Assembly (NCBI RefSeq): GCF_002088275.1
Contig: NZ_AQQS01000009.1
Span: 62,001-126,000, forward strand
Length of the DNA: 64,000 nucleotides
Direction of reading: 5' to 3'
From: Aurantimonas sp. 22II-16-19i
GTDB taxonomy: Bacteria; Pseudomonadota; Alphaproteobacteria; Rhizobiales; Rhizobiaceae
Both the position numbers and the translations under genes were made by a program. The notes beneath the pieces are model-generated. The model saw only the letters and a list, made by a program, of their open reading frames with translations. It made no database searches and had not been told where the DNA came from. How positions within the stretch are numbered: position 1 is the first letter of the stretch; each line of letters begins with the position of its first letter. Shown in pieces: positions 1 through 8,207 of the stretch.

Positions 1-290
1 CCCTTCCGGAGGGGTTCACGGCTCGGACGGGTCTGAGGCTCCGCCGGCCCCTCGCGTACTACGGCGCGGGTGCGGATCGGTCCGCTACAACGGGAGGTCC
101 TGAAAAGGGGGCTCCCGTGAAGCGCCGGCAGCCGGTGAGCGCATTCGGTGCGGCCCTGCGGCGAAAGCTGCTTGTGCCGGGCAGGATGTGGCAAGCCAGA
201 AGGGCCCGAGAAGACACCGTGCGGAACGCCGGAGGCGAGCCGTAACAATACAAAGTTCGGAGGGCTTGCCTCCGGCGTTCCGCTGTCCCT
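1..290. other. Unassigned hairpin-rich left-edge segment
   Basis: I cannot name this segment. On the plus strand it can fold into a chain of short hairpins: gcgga/tccgc (72-85), acgggag/ctcccgt (90-118), cgca/tgcg (140-152), a GAAA-capped stem (158-171), tggc/gcca (189-198) and the long stem at 221-283. That pattern would suit a structured RNA or a ribozyme fragment. The plus frame starting at base 3 is also open to a stop at 241-243, with no recognisable protein and a third-position GC lower than in neighbouring genes, so a truncated coding end is possible too. It does not match the conserved cores of tmRNA, RNase P RNA, SRP RNA or cobalamin riboswitches as I know them. Confidence 0.35.
221..283 (+). 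repeat. 21-bp stem hairpin
   Basis: Bases 221-241 pair with 263-283 over 21 positions (20 Watson-Crick, one G-U), leaving a 21-base loop. The stem is very GC-rich and is followed by a pyrimidine-rich stretch ending in tcgtttt (292-298). It could be a terminator for a transcript entering from the left, the terminal hairpin of a structured RNA, or an intergenic palindromic repeat. The only open plus frame entering from the left ends inside it, at 241-243. Confidence 0.5.
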
Positions 291-560
291 TTCGTTTTGA
301 GGGGCGGCGATCAGATAACGCCCGCGCCCTCGAGGGCCGGGCGGCATGGTCCACACCCTGGGCGCGCCGCGCCGCCGGGCGTTTTCGCACGCCTGCGATG
401 GCCGGCGAGCGGCGGCGGCGGGCGGCGGAACCGACGCTGCGTGACCGCCCGTCAGGAGCGACACGCAACTGTCACCGGCCGGTGCTACGCTGCGTCGCCG
501 CCACAAAGGCGCAACAGATCATTGGCCGCGCCTCCTGCACGGCCCAAGAGGGCTATTGCC

Positions 561-1676
561 ATGACAATCCGTCGTTCGATCACCGCGGCTCTCGCCGCGA
601 CCCTGTCGCTGTCGACCAGCCTTGCCTTCGCCCAGTCGTCCGGCACGCCGATGTCGATGGACGAGCTCGTCGCGGCCGCCAAGGCCGAAGGCCAGCTGAC
701 CACCATTGCGCTGCCCCACGACTGGTGCGGCTATGGCGAGGTCATCGCCGCCTTCAAGGCGAAGTATCCCTTCCTGACGATCAACGAGCTGAACCCCAAT
801 GCCGGCTCGGGCGACGAGATCGAGGCGGTCAAGGCCAACAAGGGCAACACCGGCCCGCAGGCCCCCGACGTCCTCGACATCGGCCTGTCCTTCGGCCCGG
901 CCGCCAAGGCCGAGAACCTCTTGATGCCCTACAAGGTCTCGACCTGGGAGACGATCCCGGATTCGGCCAAGGACCCCGAGGGCTACTGGTACGGCGACTA
1001 TTACGGCGTTCTCGCCATGGGCGTGAACAAGGACATCGTCACGGACGTGCCGACCAGCTTCGCCGACCTGAAGAAGTCCGAATACGCCAATTCCGTCGCC
1101 ATTCCGGGTGATCCGCGCACCGGCAACTCGACCATGATGACCGTCTATGGTGCCGGCGTTGCCGCCGGGGCCGAGGGCGGCGCCGAGGCGGCCGCTGCCG
1201 GCACGGCCTTCTTCAAGGAGCTGAAGGAGAACGGCAACTTCGTTCCGGTCAACGGTTCGGCCCAGAACATGGCGCAGGGCACCACCCCGATCCTGTTCGA
1301 CTGGGACTACAACGTCCTCGCCATGCGCGACAAGCTCGGCGGCAACCCGCCGATGGAAGTCGTCGTCCCGTCCGACGCCGTCATCGCCGGCGTCTACGTT
1401 CAGGCGATCTCGGCCTATGCGCCGCATCCGAACGCCGCCAAGCTGTGGATGGAGTATCTCTATTCGGACGAGGGCCAGCTCGGCTGGCTGAAGGGCTATT
1501 GCCACCCGATCCGCTTCAACGATCTGGCCGCCAACAACAAGATCCCGCAGGATCTGCTCGACAAGATGCCGCCGGCCGAGAACTACGCCAAGGCGATCTT
1601 CCCGAGCCTCGACGAGCAGTCGGCCGCCAAGGCCGTCGTCGCCGACAGCTGGGGCCGCGAGATGGGCGCGCAGTAA
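561..1676 (+). CDS. ABC transporter periplasmic substrate-binding protein
   Basis: This 371-residue protein begins with a Sec signal peptide (MTIRRSITAAL... to AFA-QSS near residue 25). It continues as a family-1 extracellular solute-binding protein of the iron/putrescine/2-aminoethylphosphonate type. Segments typical of the fold include a WYGDYYGVLAMGVNK stretch near residue 145 and a C-terminal region rich in aromatic residues. It captures a ligand in the periplasm for the two permeases and the ATPase that follow. The ATG at 561 is chosen because the signal peptide starts there; longer in-frame upstream extensions are low-complexity. The ligand cannot be read from sequence. The neighbouring gamma-glutamyltransferase and TRAP importer suggest amino-acid-like or peptide substrates, which is inference only. 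Confidence 0.88.
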   Translation: MTIRRSITAALAATLSLSTSLAFAQSSGTPMSMDELVAAAKAEGQLTTIALPHDWCGYGEVIAAFKAKYPFLTINELNPNAGSGDEIEAVKANKGNTGPQAPDVLDIGLSFGPAAKAENLLMPYKVSTWETIPDSAKDPEGYWYGDYYGVLAMGVNKDIVTDVPTSFADLKKSEYANSVAIPGDPRTGNSTMMTVYGAGVAAGAEGGAEAAAAGTAFFKELKENGNFVPVNGSAQNMAQGTTPILFDWDYNVLAMRDKLGGNPPMEVVVPSDAVIAGVYVQAISAYAPHPNAAKLWMEYLYSDEGQLGWLKGYCHPIRFNDLAANNKIPQDLLDKMPPAENYAKAIFPSLDEQSAAKAVVADSWGREMGAQ

Positions 1677-1701
1677 AAAGCGTCACGCGCAATCCGATCC
1701 G

Positions 1702-1729
1702 ACGGATGCCGGCCTTGCCCGGCATCCGT
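1702..1729 (+). promoter_or_regulatory. Post-binding-protein hairpin
   Basis: A perfect 11-bp stem (1702-1712 with 1719-1729) with a 6-base loop lies 26 bases after the binding-protein stop and before the first permease. No clean T-run follows. The position matches the stabilising or partially terminating hairpins known between binding-protein and permease genes (the malE-malF arrangement), which keep the binding protein in excess. Equivalent hairpins occur at 18330-18355 and 39845-39870. Confidence 0.55.
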
Positions 1730-1766
1730 TTGTCCGTGTTTCGGCAGCATGGGGCGCTGAACTGTC

Positions 1767-2684
1767 ATGACCACTCAAGAATCGGTCGCAAGGCCGCAGA
1801 CGCGGCCGATCTTTCCCGGCCAGCTGCCACGCCTGCCCGGCGGCCTCGCCGGCAGCTGGCTCGGCCTGGCGCCGTTCTTCGCCTTCGCGCTTCTGTTCCT
1901 GTTCCTGCCGATCCTCTACCTCGTCACCGGCGCCTTCCAGAACGCCGAGGGCGCCTTCACGCTGCAGAACTTCGCCGAACTGACGACGCCGAACATCATG
2001 GCGGCCTATTCGCTGTCGATCCGGCTCAGCCTCGTCTCGGCGCTGCTCGGCACCATCGCCGGCGTCCTGCTCGGCTATGCCGTCATCCTCGGCGGCCTGC
2101 CGCGCTGGGTGCGGCCGATCTTCATGACGTTCTCCGGCGTCGCCTCGAATTTCGCCGGCATCCCGCTGGCCTTCGCCTTCATCGCGACGCTCGGCCGCAT
2201 CGGGCTCGTCACCGTCATCCTGCGCGACGTCTTCGGCTTCAACCTCTACGGCGCCGGCTTCAACCTGTTCTCCTTCTGGGGCGTCGCGCTCACCTATCTC
2301 TACTTCCAGCTGCCGCTGATGCTGCTCATCGTCGCGCCGGCGCTGGACGGCCTGAAGGCCGAGTGGCGGGAGGCCGCCGAGATCCTCGGCGCCAGCCGCC
2401 GGCAATACTGGCTGATGGTGGCGCTGCCCGTGCTGATGCCGTCGATCCTCGGCTGCTTCCTGCTGCTCTTTGCCAACGCCTTCGGCACCCTCGCCACCGT
2501 CTATGCGCTGACCGGGTCGCGCTTTGCGGTGGTGCCGATCGTCCTCTTCCAGCAGATCCAGGGCAACGTCCTTTACAACCCCAATCTCGGCTATGCGCTG
2601 GCGGTCGGCATGGTGGTGATCATGGCGGTGTCGAACACGATCTATCTCGTCCTTCGCACCCGTGCCGAAAGGTGGCAGAAGTGA
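1767..2684 (+). CDS. ABC transporter inner-membrane permease, first subunit
   Basis: This 305-residue integral membrane protein has about six hydrophobic segments (first near residues 33-55). The ABC permease EAA loop is near residues 200-220 (EAAEILGASRRQYWLMV), the contact point for the ATPase. It belongs to the binding-protein-dependent permease family of the PotB/FbpB type. The cytoplasmic N-terminus is proline-rich. Its stop overlaps the GTG start of the second permease (GTGA), so the two subunits are probably translationally coupled and form a heterodimeric channel with it. Confidence 0.88.
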   Translation: MTTQESVARPQTRPIFPGQLPRLPGGLAGSWLGLAPFFAFALLFLFLPILYLVTGAFQNAEGAFTLQNFAELTTPNIMAAYSLSIRLSLVSALLGTIAGVLLGYAVILGGLPRWVRPIFMTFSGVASNFAGIPLAFAFIATLGRIGLVTVILRDVFGFNLYGAGFNLFSFWGVALTYLYFQLPLMLLIVAPALDGLKAEWREAAEILGASRRQYWLMVALPVLMPSILGCFLLLFANAFGTLATVYALTGSRFAVVPIVLFQQIQGNVLYNPNLGYALAVGMVVIMAVSNTIYLVLRTRAERWQK

Positions 2685-3508
2685 AGAAGTCCTTTCCGGT
2701 CTTTTCGACGCTGATCGTCGTCCTGACGGCGTCCTACTTCCTGATCCCGCTCTATGCGACCTTCCAGTTCTCGCTGCAGATGATCCGCGGCGAGTGGAGC
2801 CTTGCCGCGTATCGCTCGGTCTTCAGCAGCGACATCTTCTTTGCCACGGTGAGCTTTTCGGCGGTCGCCTCGCTCGCCGCCATCGTCGTCGGCGTCCTGA
2901 TCGTCGTGCCGACCGCCTACTGGGTGCGCCTCAAGCTGCCGAAATGGCGCCCGGTGGTGGAATTCGTCAGCCTGATGCCGCTGATCATCCCGCCTGTCGT
3001 CCTCGTCTTCGGCTATATCCGCCTGTTCGGCTCGAGCTCGTTTCTGCCGTTGACCCTGAGCAATGCCGGCACCAACCTCCTGCTCGTCGCTGGCTATGTC
3101 GTCCTGTCCCTGCCCTACATGTACCGGTCGGTCGACAACGGCATGGCGGCGATCGACATCAAGACGCTGACCGAGGCCGCCGAAAGCCTCGGTGCCTCCC
3201 GTCTTCGCACCATCGGCACCGTGATCTTCCCGAATGTCCGCTCGGCGATCGTCTCGGGCGCCTTCCTGACCTTCTCGATCTCCTTCGGCGAGTTCGTCAT
3301 CGCCAGCCTTCTGAACCGGCCGGCCTTCGGCCCCTATCTGGTGCAGATCGGCCAGGATCGCGCCTATGAGCCTGCGGCACTCGCCATCATGTCCTTCGCC
3401 CTCATCTGGGTCTGCATGGTGCTGATGCAGCTCTTCGCCACCCGCAAGCCCGGCGGGCGCCTGTTCCCCCGCCGCGGCTTCAAGCCAGCAAGGACCGCCA
3501 CGCCATGA
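2681..3508 (+). CDS. ABC transporter inner-membrane permease, second subunit
   Basis: A 275-residue permease of the PotC type. It begins with GTG at 2681, overlapping the preceding stop by four bases. This start is preferred because the protein then begins VKKSFPVFSTLIVVL, a normal cytoplasmic cap before the first membrane helix. The EAA motif (TEAAESLGASRLRTIGTVI) lies near residues 160-180. It pairs with the upstream permease. Its stop overlaps the ATG of the ATPase gene (ATGA at 3505), so all membrane and ATPase subunits are coupled. Confidence 0.88.
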   Translation: MKKSFPVFSTLIVVLTASYFLIPLYATFQFSLQMIRGEWSLAAYRSVFSSDIFFATVSFSAVASLAAIVVGVLIVVPTAYWVRLKLPKWRPVVEFVSLMPLIIPPVVLVFGYIRLFGSSSFLPLTLSNAGTNLLLVAGYVVLSLPYMYRSVDNGMAAIDIKTLTEAAESLGASRLRTIGTVIFPNVRSAIVSGAFLTFSISFGEFVIASLLNRPAFGPYLVQIGQDRAYEPAALAIMSFALIWVCMVLMQLFATRKPGGRLFPRRGFKPARTATP

Positions 3509-4572
3509 GCTTTCTGAGGATCGAGGCGGTGACGAAGAGCTTCGCCGCCAATACCGTCGTGAAGAATTTCGACCTGTCGATCAGGAAGGGCGAGTTCGTC
3601 TCCTTCCTCGGCCCCTCGGGCTGCGGCAAGACGACGATGCTGCGGATGGTGGCGGGCTTCGAGCAGCCGTCGGAAGGCACCATCACCATCGACGGCGAAG
3701 ACGTCACCGGCCTTCCGGCGAACAAGCGCCGCATCGGCATGGTGTTCCAGGCCTATGCACTGTTCCCCAATCTGTCCGTCCACGACAACGTGGCTTTCGG
3801 GCTCAAGGTCGCCGGCAGGCCGAAGCGCGAGATCGGCCCGCGCGTCGAGGAGATGCTGAAGCTGATCGGCCTGCCGCATCTCGGCGACCGCTACCCCTAT
3901 CAGCTGTCCGGCGGCCAGCAGCAGCGCGTGGCGCTGGCGAGGGCGCTGGCGCCGAGCCCGCGGGTTCTCCTCCTCGACGAGCCGCTCTCGGCTCTCGACG
4001 CCAAGATCCGCGTGTCGCTGCGCGAGGAGATCCGGGCGCTGCAGCGCGAGCTCGGCATCACCACGATCTTCGTCACCCACGATCAGGAAGAGGCCCTGTC
4101 GATGTCGGACCGGATCGCGGTGATGAGCGGCGGGCGGATCGACCAGTGCGACACGCCCTTCATGATCTACAACCGGCCGAAGACCCGCTTCGTCGCGGGC
4201 TTCGTCGGCACTCTGAGCCTTCTGGAAGGCGTGCGCGGCCCCGGTCGCTCGGTGACGGTCGACGGCGCGCCGATCGAGCTCGCCGAGACGCCACAGGTCG
4301 CCGAGGGCGACCCGGTGACGCTGACGCTGCGCCCGGAAGCGGCGAAACTCGAGCCTTCGGCGGACCGGACCAATCGTCTGAACGGCGCGGTGGAAGACGC
4401 CAATTTCATGGGCTCGGTGGTCCGACTGAGGGTCGCGACCACCGGGGGGACGATCCTGGTCGATACCTTCAATCGCTCGACCACCCCGCCGCCGGCGCGT
4501 GGTGAAAGGGTCGACATCTACTTCTCGCCGTCCGACGTTGCGGTGATGGAGGCCGACGGGGCTTCGAGGTGA
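3505..4572 (+). CDS. ABC transporter ATP-binding protein (spermidine/iron/phosphonate type)
   Basis: A 355-residue ATPase that powers the importer encoded just upstream. Walker A is GPSGCGKTT near residue 36, the signature is LSGGQQQRVALARAL near 133, Walker B is LLLDEPLSALD near 156, and the H-loop is FVTHDQEEA near 190. The C-terminal 110 residues form a TOBE-like regulatory domain, as in PotA, FbpC and PhnT proteins. It is the last gene of the four-gene operon and ends in a short convergent intergenic region that contains a strong stem-loop. Confidence 0.9.
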   Translation: MSFLRIEAVTKSFAANTVVKNFDLSIRKGEFVSFLGPSGCGKTTMLRMVAGFEQPSEGTITIDGEDVTGLPANKRRIGMVFQAYALFPNLSVHDNVAFGLKVAGRPKREIGPRVEEMLKLIGLPHLGDRYPYQLSGGQQQRVALARALAPSPRVLLLDEPLSALDAKIRVSLREEIRALQRELGITTIFVTHDQEEALSMSDRIAVMSGGRIDQCDTPFMIYNRPKTRFVAGFVGTLSLLEGVRGPGRSVTVDGAPIELAETPQVAEGDPVTLTLRPEAAKLEPSADRTNRLNGAVEDANFMGSVVRLRVATTGGTILVDTFNRSTTPPPARGERVDIYFSPSDVAVMEADGASR

Positions 4573-4668
4573 TGCGGCGCCCGGGGTTCCGTGCCGCTGC
4601 TGCGGCGGCGCTCAGGAGCCCGGCCCGGCCCGGTTCGAGGGTTGCTGAACGATCGCGCGACGACAGGG

Positions 4669-4695
4669 GCCCGACCGCTCGAAGAGCGGCCGGGC
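4669..4695. terminator. Stem-loop between convergent genes
   Basis: A 12-bp stem with one mismatch (4669-4680 with 4684-4695) and a GAA loop sits between the converging ABC operon and gamma-glutamyltransferase gene. There is no T-run on either side, so termination is inferred from position and stability only. Confidence 0.4.
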
Positions 4696-4744
4696 ACCTC
4701 GGGATGAGGGCGCTATGCGGTGGCACGTATAGCTGCGGCGGCGT

Positions 4745-6331
4745 TCAGAACGCCAGCGCCGCCCCGTCGGCGCGGGGGTCGCTGGCGCCTTCGAGGACGC
4801 CGGAGGGATGGCGCACCACGGCACCGGCATGGCCGGCAAGATCGGAGAAGGCGGGGATGATCTCGGTCTCGTGGCCGGCGGCGCGCAGCTCTGCGACGAG
4901 GCCGGGATCGAAGCGGTCCTCGAGCTTCAGCGTCGTCGTGGCGTCCCCCCAGGTCTTGCCGAGCAGCCAGCGCGGCGCCGTCACCGCTGTCTGGAGATTC
5001 TCGCCGAACATGGCATATCTGGTGAACACCGCCGCCTGCGTCTGCGGCTGGCCTTCGCCGCCCATGGTGCCATAGGCCATCACCCGGCCGTCGGTGAGCT
5101 CGGCCAGCGCGGGGTTGAGCGTGTGGAACGGCCGCCGGCGCGGGCCGACCTGGTTGGGCCCGGGGGTCAGCGAAAAGCCCGCGCCGCGGTTCTGGAAGAA
5201 GACGCCGGTCTGCGGGCATGTCAGCCCCGAGCCGAATTCCCAGAAGACGCTCTGGATGAAGCTCACCACCGTGCCGTCCTTGTCGGCCGCGCCCATCCAG
5301 ATCGTGTCGCCGGCCTTCGCCACATGCGGCCAGGGCAGGGCGCTCTTGGTATCGATGCGCCGGTGCAGCTCGGCGATGGCCTCTTCGAGGAGCCAGTCGG
5401 CCGCCGGCCGGGTCATGAAGTCCGGATCGCCGAGTTCGGCATTCCTGAGGATGAAGGCCTGCTTGGTCGCCTCGATCAGCCCGTGGACATGGTCGAAGCC
5501 CTCGGCCCGCGTCACGCCCAGCCGGTCGAACAGGGCGAGGATCATCAGCGACGAGACCCCTTGCGTCGGCGGCACCATGTTGAACAGCCGGCCGGCCGAG
5601 ATCGTCGCCGACAGCGGCGCGACCGTCTCGGCCTCGTAGCGGTAGAAATCGTCGAGCCGCAGCGGCGAGCCGGCGGCTTCGAGAAAACCGGCATGGGCCT
5701 TCGCGATGGACCCGCGATAGGCGGCGTCGAGGCCCTCGGCCACGAGGGTGCGCAGCGTCTTTCCCAGCGCCGGCTGCCGCAGGATCTCGCCCGCCCGGGG
5801 CGGGCGGCCGTCGAGGAGGAAGGTCTCGGCAAAACCGGGGACGTCTTGAAGGCCCGCCAGCTTTGCCGCGGTGCAATCGGCCTGGTTGCCGGTCACCACC
5901 ATGCCGTCTTCGGCATAGCCGATCGCCGTCTGGAGGAGATCTTCGAGGGGCAGCCGGCGGGCCGGATCGACGAGGCCGAGCGCCGCCTGCCAGCCGGCGA
6001 TCGTGCCGGGCACGGTCAGCGCCGCATGCGCCCCGCGCGCCGGGATCGCCTCGGTGTGGCCCCGTGCCGCATACCACTCGGGCGTCGCCAGCCCCGCCGC
6101 CCGGCCGCAGCCGGAGATGCCGACCGGCGTCTCGCCCGGCCGGTGGATGATCCAGAAGCCGTCGCCGCCGATGCCGTTCATGTGCGGGTAGACGACGGCG
6201 ATGGTCGCGGCCGCCGCCACCATCGCCTCGATGGCGGTGCCGCCCTTGGCGAGGACCTTTTGCCCGGCCAGCGCCGCCGCCGTATGGGGCGCGCTGACGC
6301 AGCCATTGAGGCCCCTGGCGCTATTCAGCAT
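4745..6331 (-). CDS. Gamma-glutamyltransferase family protein
   Basis: A 528-residue N-terminal-nucleophile hydrolase of the gamma-glutamyltransferase family. These proteins are made as one chain and cut themselves, exposing a catalytic threonine. The best candidate is Thr343 in GDTIWMGAADKDG, which aligns with the TTHxSVVDKDG start of the small subunit in classical enzymes. The GGxGFW segment near residue 55 and GTMGGEGQPQ near 437 fit the family. There is no clear signal peptide, so this looks like the cytoplasmic branch (often annotated ggt or YwrD-like) rather than the periplasmic glutathione-degrading type. It is first downstream of the TRAP genes on the same strand, 12 bases away, and probably acts on the imported compound. 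The substrate is unknown. Confidence 0.85.
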   Translation of the reverse strand: MLNSARGLNGCVSAPHTAAALAGQKVLAKGGTAIEAMVAAAATIAVVYPHMNGIGGDGFWIIHRPGETPVGISGCGRAAGLATPEWYAARGHTEAIPARGAHAALTVPGTIAGWQAALGLVDPARRLPLEDLLQTAIGYAEDGMVVTGNQADCTAAKLAGLQDVPGFAETFLLDGRPPRAGEILRQPALGKTLRTLVAEGLDAAYRGSIAKAHAGFLEAAGSPLRLDDFYRYEAETVAPLSATISAGRLFNMVPPTQGVSSLMILALFDRLGVTRAEGFDHVHGLIEATKQAFILRNAELGDPDFMTRPAADWLLEEAIAELHRRIDTKSALPWPHVAKAGDTIWMGAADKDGTVVSFIQSVFWEFGSGLTCPQTGVFFQNRGAGFSLTPGPNQVGPRRRPFHTLNPALAELTDGRVMAYGTMGGEGQPQTQAAVFTRYAMFGENLQTAVTAPRWLLGKTWGDATTTLKLEDRFDPGLVAELRAAGHETEIIPAFSDLAGHAGAVVRHPSGVLEGASDPRADGAALAF

Positions 6332-6343
6332 GATCGTTCCTCC

Positions 6344-7669
6344 TCACCATCCGATCGCCTCCGGCAACCATAATGCCAGCTGCGGGAAGAGGTATACCAG
6401 AGAAAGTCCGACCAGTTGGACCGCGATGAAGGGCACGACGCCGCGATAGATGTCGCTGGTCCGCAGCTCCGGCGGGGCGACGCCCTTCAGGAAGAACAGT
6501 GCCCAGCCGAACGGGGGGGTGAGGAACGAGGTCTGCAGGTTCACCGCGACGAGGATCGCCACCCAGGCGAGATCGACGCCGGACTGGTGCAGGACGGGCA
6601 GGAACAAGGGCAGGGCGATGTAGGAGATCTCGATCCATTCGAGGAAGAAGCCGAGCACGAACAGCAGCGCCATCAGGAACAGGAGCTGGCCGTCGATGCC
6701 GCCCGGCACGAAGGCGAAGGCGTCCTGCACCAGCCGCTCGCCGCCGAGGCCGCGAAAGGCCAGCGAGAAGACCTGGGCGAAGATCAGGATGAAGAACACC
6801 ATGGCCGAGGTGACGAAGGAGCCGCGCACCACCTCGGTCATCACCTTGAGATCGAGCCGGCCGGAGAACAGCGCCAGCAGGAAGGCGCCGAAAGCGCCCA
6901 TGGCCGCCGCCTCCGTCGGCGCGGCGACCCCCCCGATGATCGAGCCGAGGACGAGGAAGATCAGAGCCAGCGGCGGCAGGACCACAGTGAGGAGGCGCCT
7001 GCCGAGTTCGCCGCCGGAGACCGCCTGACGTTCTTCCAGCGGAATGGCGGGCACCTTGTGCGGCAGGACGATGCCGAGGCCGATGACGTAGACGATGAAC
7101 AGGCCGGCGAGCAGCAGGCCGGGGATGAGGGCGGCGGCGAACAGCGTGCCGACGCTCTCGCCCATGATGTCGGCGAGGAGTATCAGGACGAGGCTCGGCG
7201 GGATGATCTGGCCGAGGGTGCCGGAGGCGCAGATGACGCCGGCGGCGACGCCCTTGTCGTAGCCCCGGCGGATCAGTGGGTTGAGCGCGATCAGGCCCAT
7301 CGTCACCACCGTCGCGCCGACGACGCCCGAGGCCGCGCCCATCAGGACGCCGACGAGGATGATGGCGAGCGCCATGCCGCCCTTCAGCCCGCCCATCGCG
7401 AGCCCGATGACGTCGAGGAGGTCCTCCGCCATCTTCGAACGCTCGAGCATGATGCCCATGAAGATGAACAGCGGCAAAGCGAGGAGGGTGTAGTTGGTGA
7501 CGACGCCGAAGATGCGCGCCGGCAAAAGGCCGAAGAGCAGGCCGCCGAAGCCGACATAGCCGAAGACGAGGCCGGTCAAGGCGAGGCAAATCGGCACCGG
7601 CAGCCCGCCGAGCAGCAACAGGAAGAAGGCGCCGATCATCGCCAGCGCCAGGATTTCGTTGACCGGCAT
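6344..7669 (-). CDS. dctM: TRAP transporter large permease subunit (DctM)
   Basis: A 441-residue membrane protein of the TRAP large-subunit (DctM) family, with a dozen or so hydrophobic segments. Typical family stretches include LPLFIFMGIMLERS near residue 60 and SGVVGATVVTMG near 100. It is the ion-coupled channel of a tripartite importer. I chose the ATG at 7669 (MPVNEILALAMIG), 4 bases after the DctQ stop, because the reading frame upstream of it is hydrophilic and overlaps dctQ. The gamma-glutamyltransferase gene follows immediately, suggesting import followed by cytoplasmic hydrolysis. Confidence 0.9.
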   Translation of the reverse strand: MPVNEILALAMIGAFFLLLLGGLPVPICLALTGLVFGYVGFGGLLFGLLPARIFGVVTNYTLLALPLFIFMGIMLERSKMAEDLLDVIGLAMGGLKGGMALAIILVGVLMGAASGVVGATVVTMGLIALNPLIRRGYDKGVAAGVICASGTLGQIIPPSLVLILLADIMGESVGTLFAAALIPGLLLAGLFIVYVIGLGIVLPHKVPAIPLEERQAVSGGELGRRLLTVVLPPLALIFLVLGSIIGGVAAPTEAAAMGAFGAFLLALFSGRLDLKVMTEVVRGSFVTSAMVFFILIFAQVFSLAFRGLGGERLVQDAFAFVPGGIDGQLLFLMALLFVLGFFLEWIEISYIALPLFLPVLHQSGVDLAWVAILVAVNLQTSFLTPPFGWALFFLKGVAPPELRTSDIYRGVVPFIAVQLVGLSLVYLFPQLALWLPEAIGW

Positions 7670-7673
7670 GAAA

Positions 7674-8201
7674 TCAGCTTTCGGTGGGAGAGGGTGGCCG
7701 GTGGCCCGCCAGCGCGGCGATGTCGAAGACGAACCGCGCGAAGGCCTGCAGCCCGAGAAGCAGGAAGGCGGTGGGGATCGCGGCCTTGAGGATCCAGCGA
7801 TAGGGCAGGCCGCCGGGGTCGGCCGAGCTTTCGCCGAGCGCATGGGACTGGGCGACGAAGCCGAGGGCGAGCCAGGCGATCAGCAGCGAGATGACGCCGA
7901 GACAGAGGGCGCCGAAGGCGTCGACCATCCGCTTCGCCCGCGGCGAGAACGAGCCGTAGAGGACGTCGACGCGGACTTCCTCGCCGCGGTTCAGCGCATA
8001 GGGCATGCCGAACAGCGCACCGACCGCCATCAGGTGCCATTCCATTTCCTGCAGGCCGACGACCCCGTAGGAGAACAGGTAGCGGGCGATGACGTTGAAC
8101 GCGATCAGGAGCACCATGGCGAGGGCGGTCCAGGCCATGGCCTCGCCGACGATGCGGACGAGGCGATCGGCCCCGTCCGCAATCTTGAGAAGGACCGTCA
8201 C
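7674..8201 (-). CDS. dctQ: TRAP transporter small permease subunit (DctQ)
   Basis: A 175-residue four-helix membrane protein of the DctQ family, with the typical motif MEWHLMAVGALFGMPYALN near residues 57-75 that precedes a conserved acidic-basic stretch (EEVRVDVLY). It bridges the substrate-binding protein and the large permease. Translation appears to start at GTG (8201). It lies 6 bases after dctP and 4 bases before dctM, so the three are one operon. Confidence 0.88.
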   Translation of the reverse strand: MTVLLKIADGADRLVRIVGEAMAWTALAMVLLIAFNVIARYLFSYGVVGLQEMEWHLMAVGALFGMPYALNRGEEVRVDVLYGSFSPRAKRMVDAFGALCLGVISLLIAWLALGFVAQSHALGESSADPGGLPYRWILKAAIPTAFLLLGLQAFARFVFDIAALAGHRPPSPTES

Positions 8202-8207
8202 GATGCG

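Noticed and set aside
1-290. tmRNA, RNase P RNA, SRP RNA or group II intron
   Set aside because: I looked for the conserved cores (for example the RNase P gaaagtccgg segment and the intron domain V with its GAAA-capped stem) and did not find them in the expected form. The segment is left unassigned.
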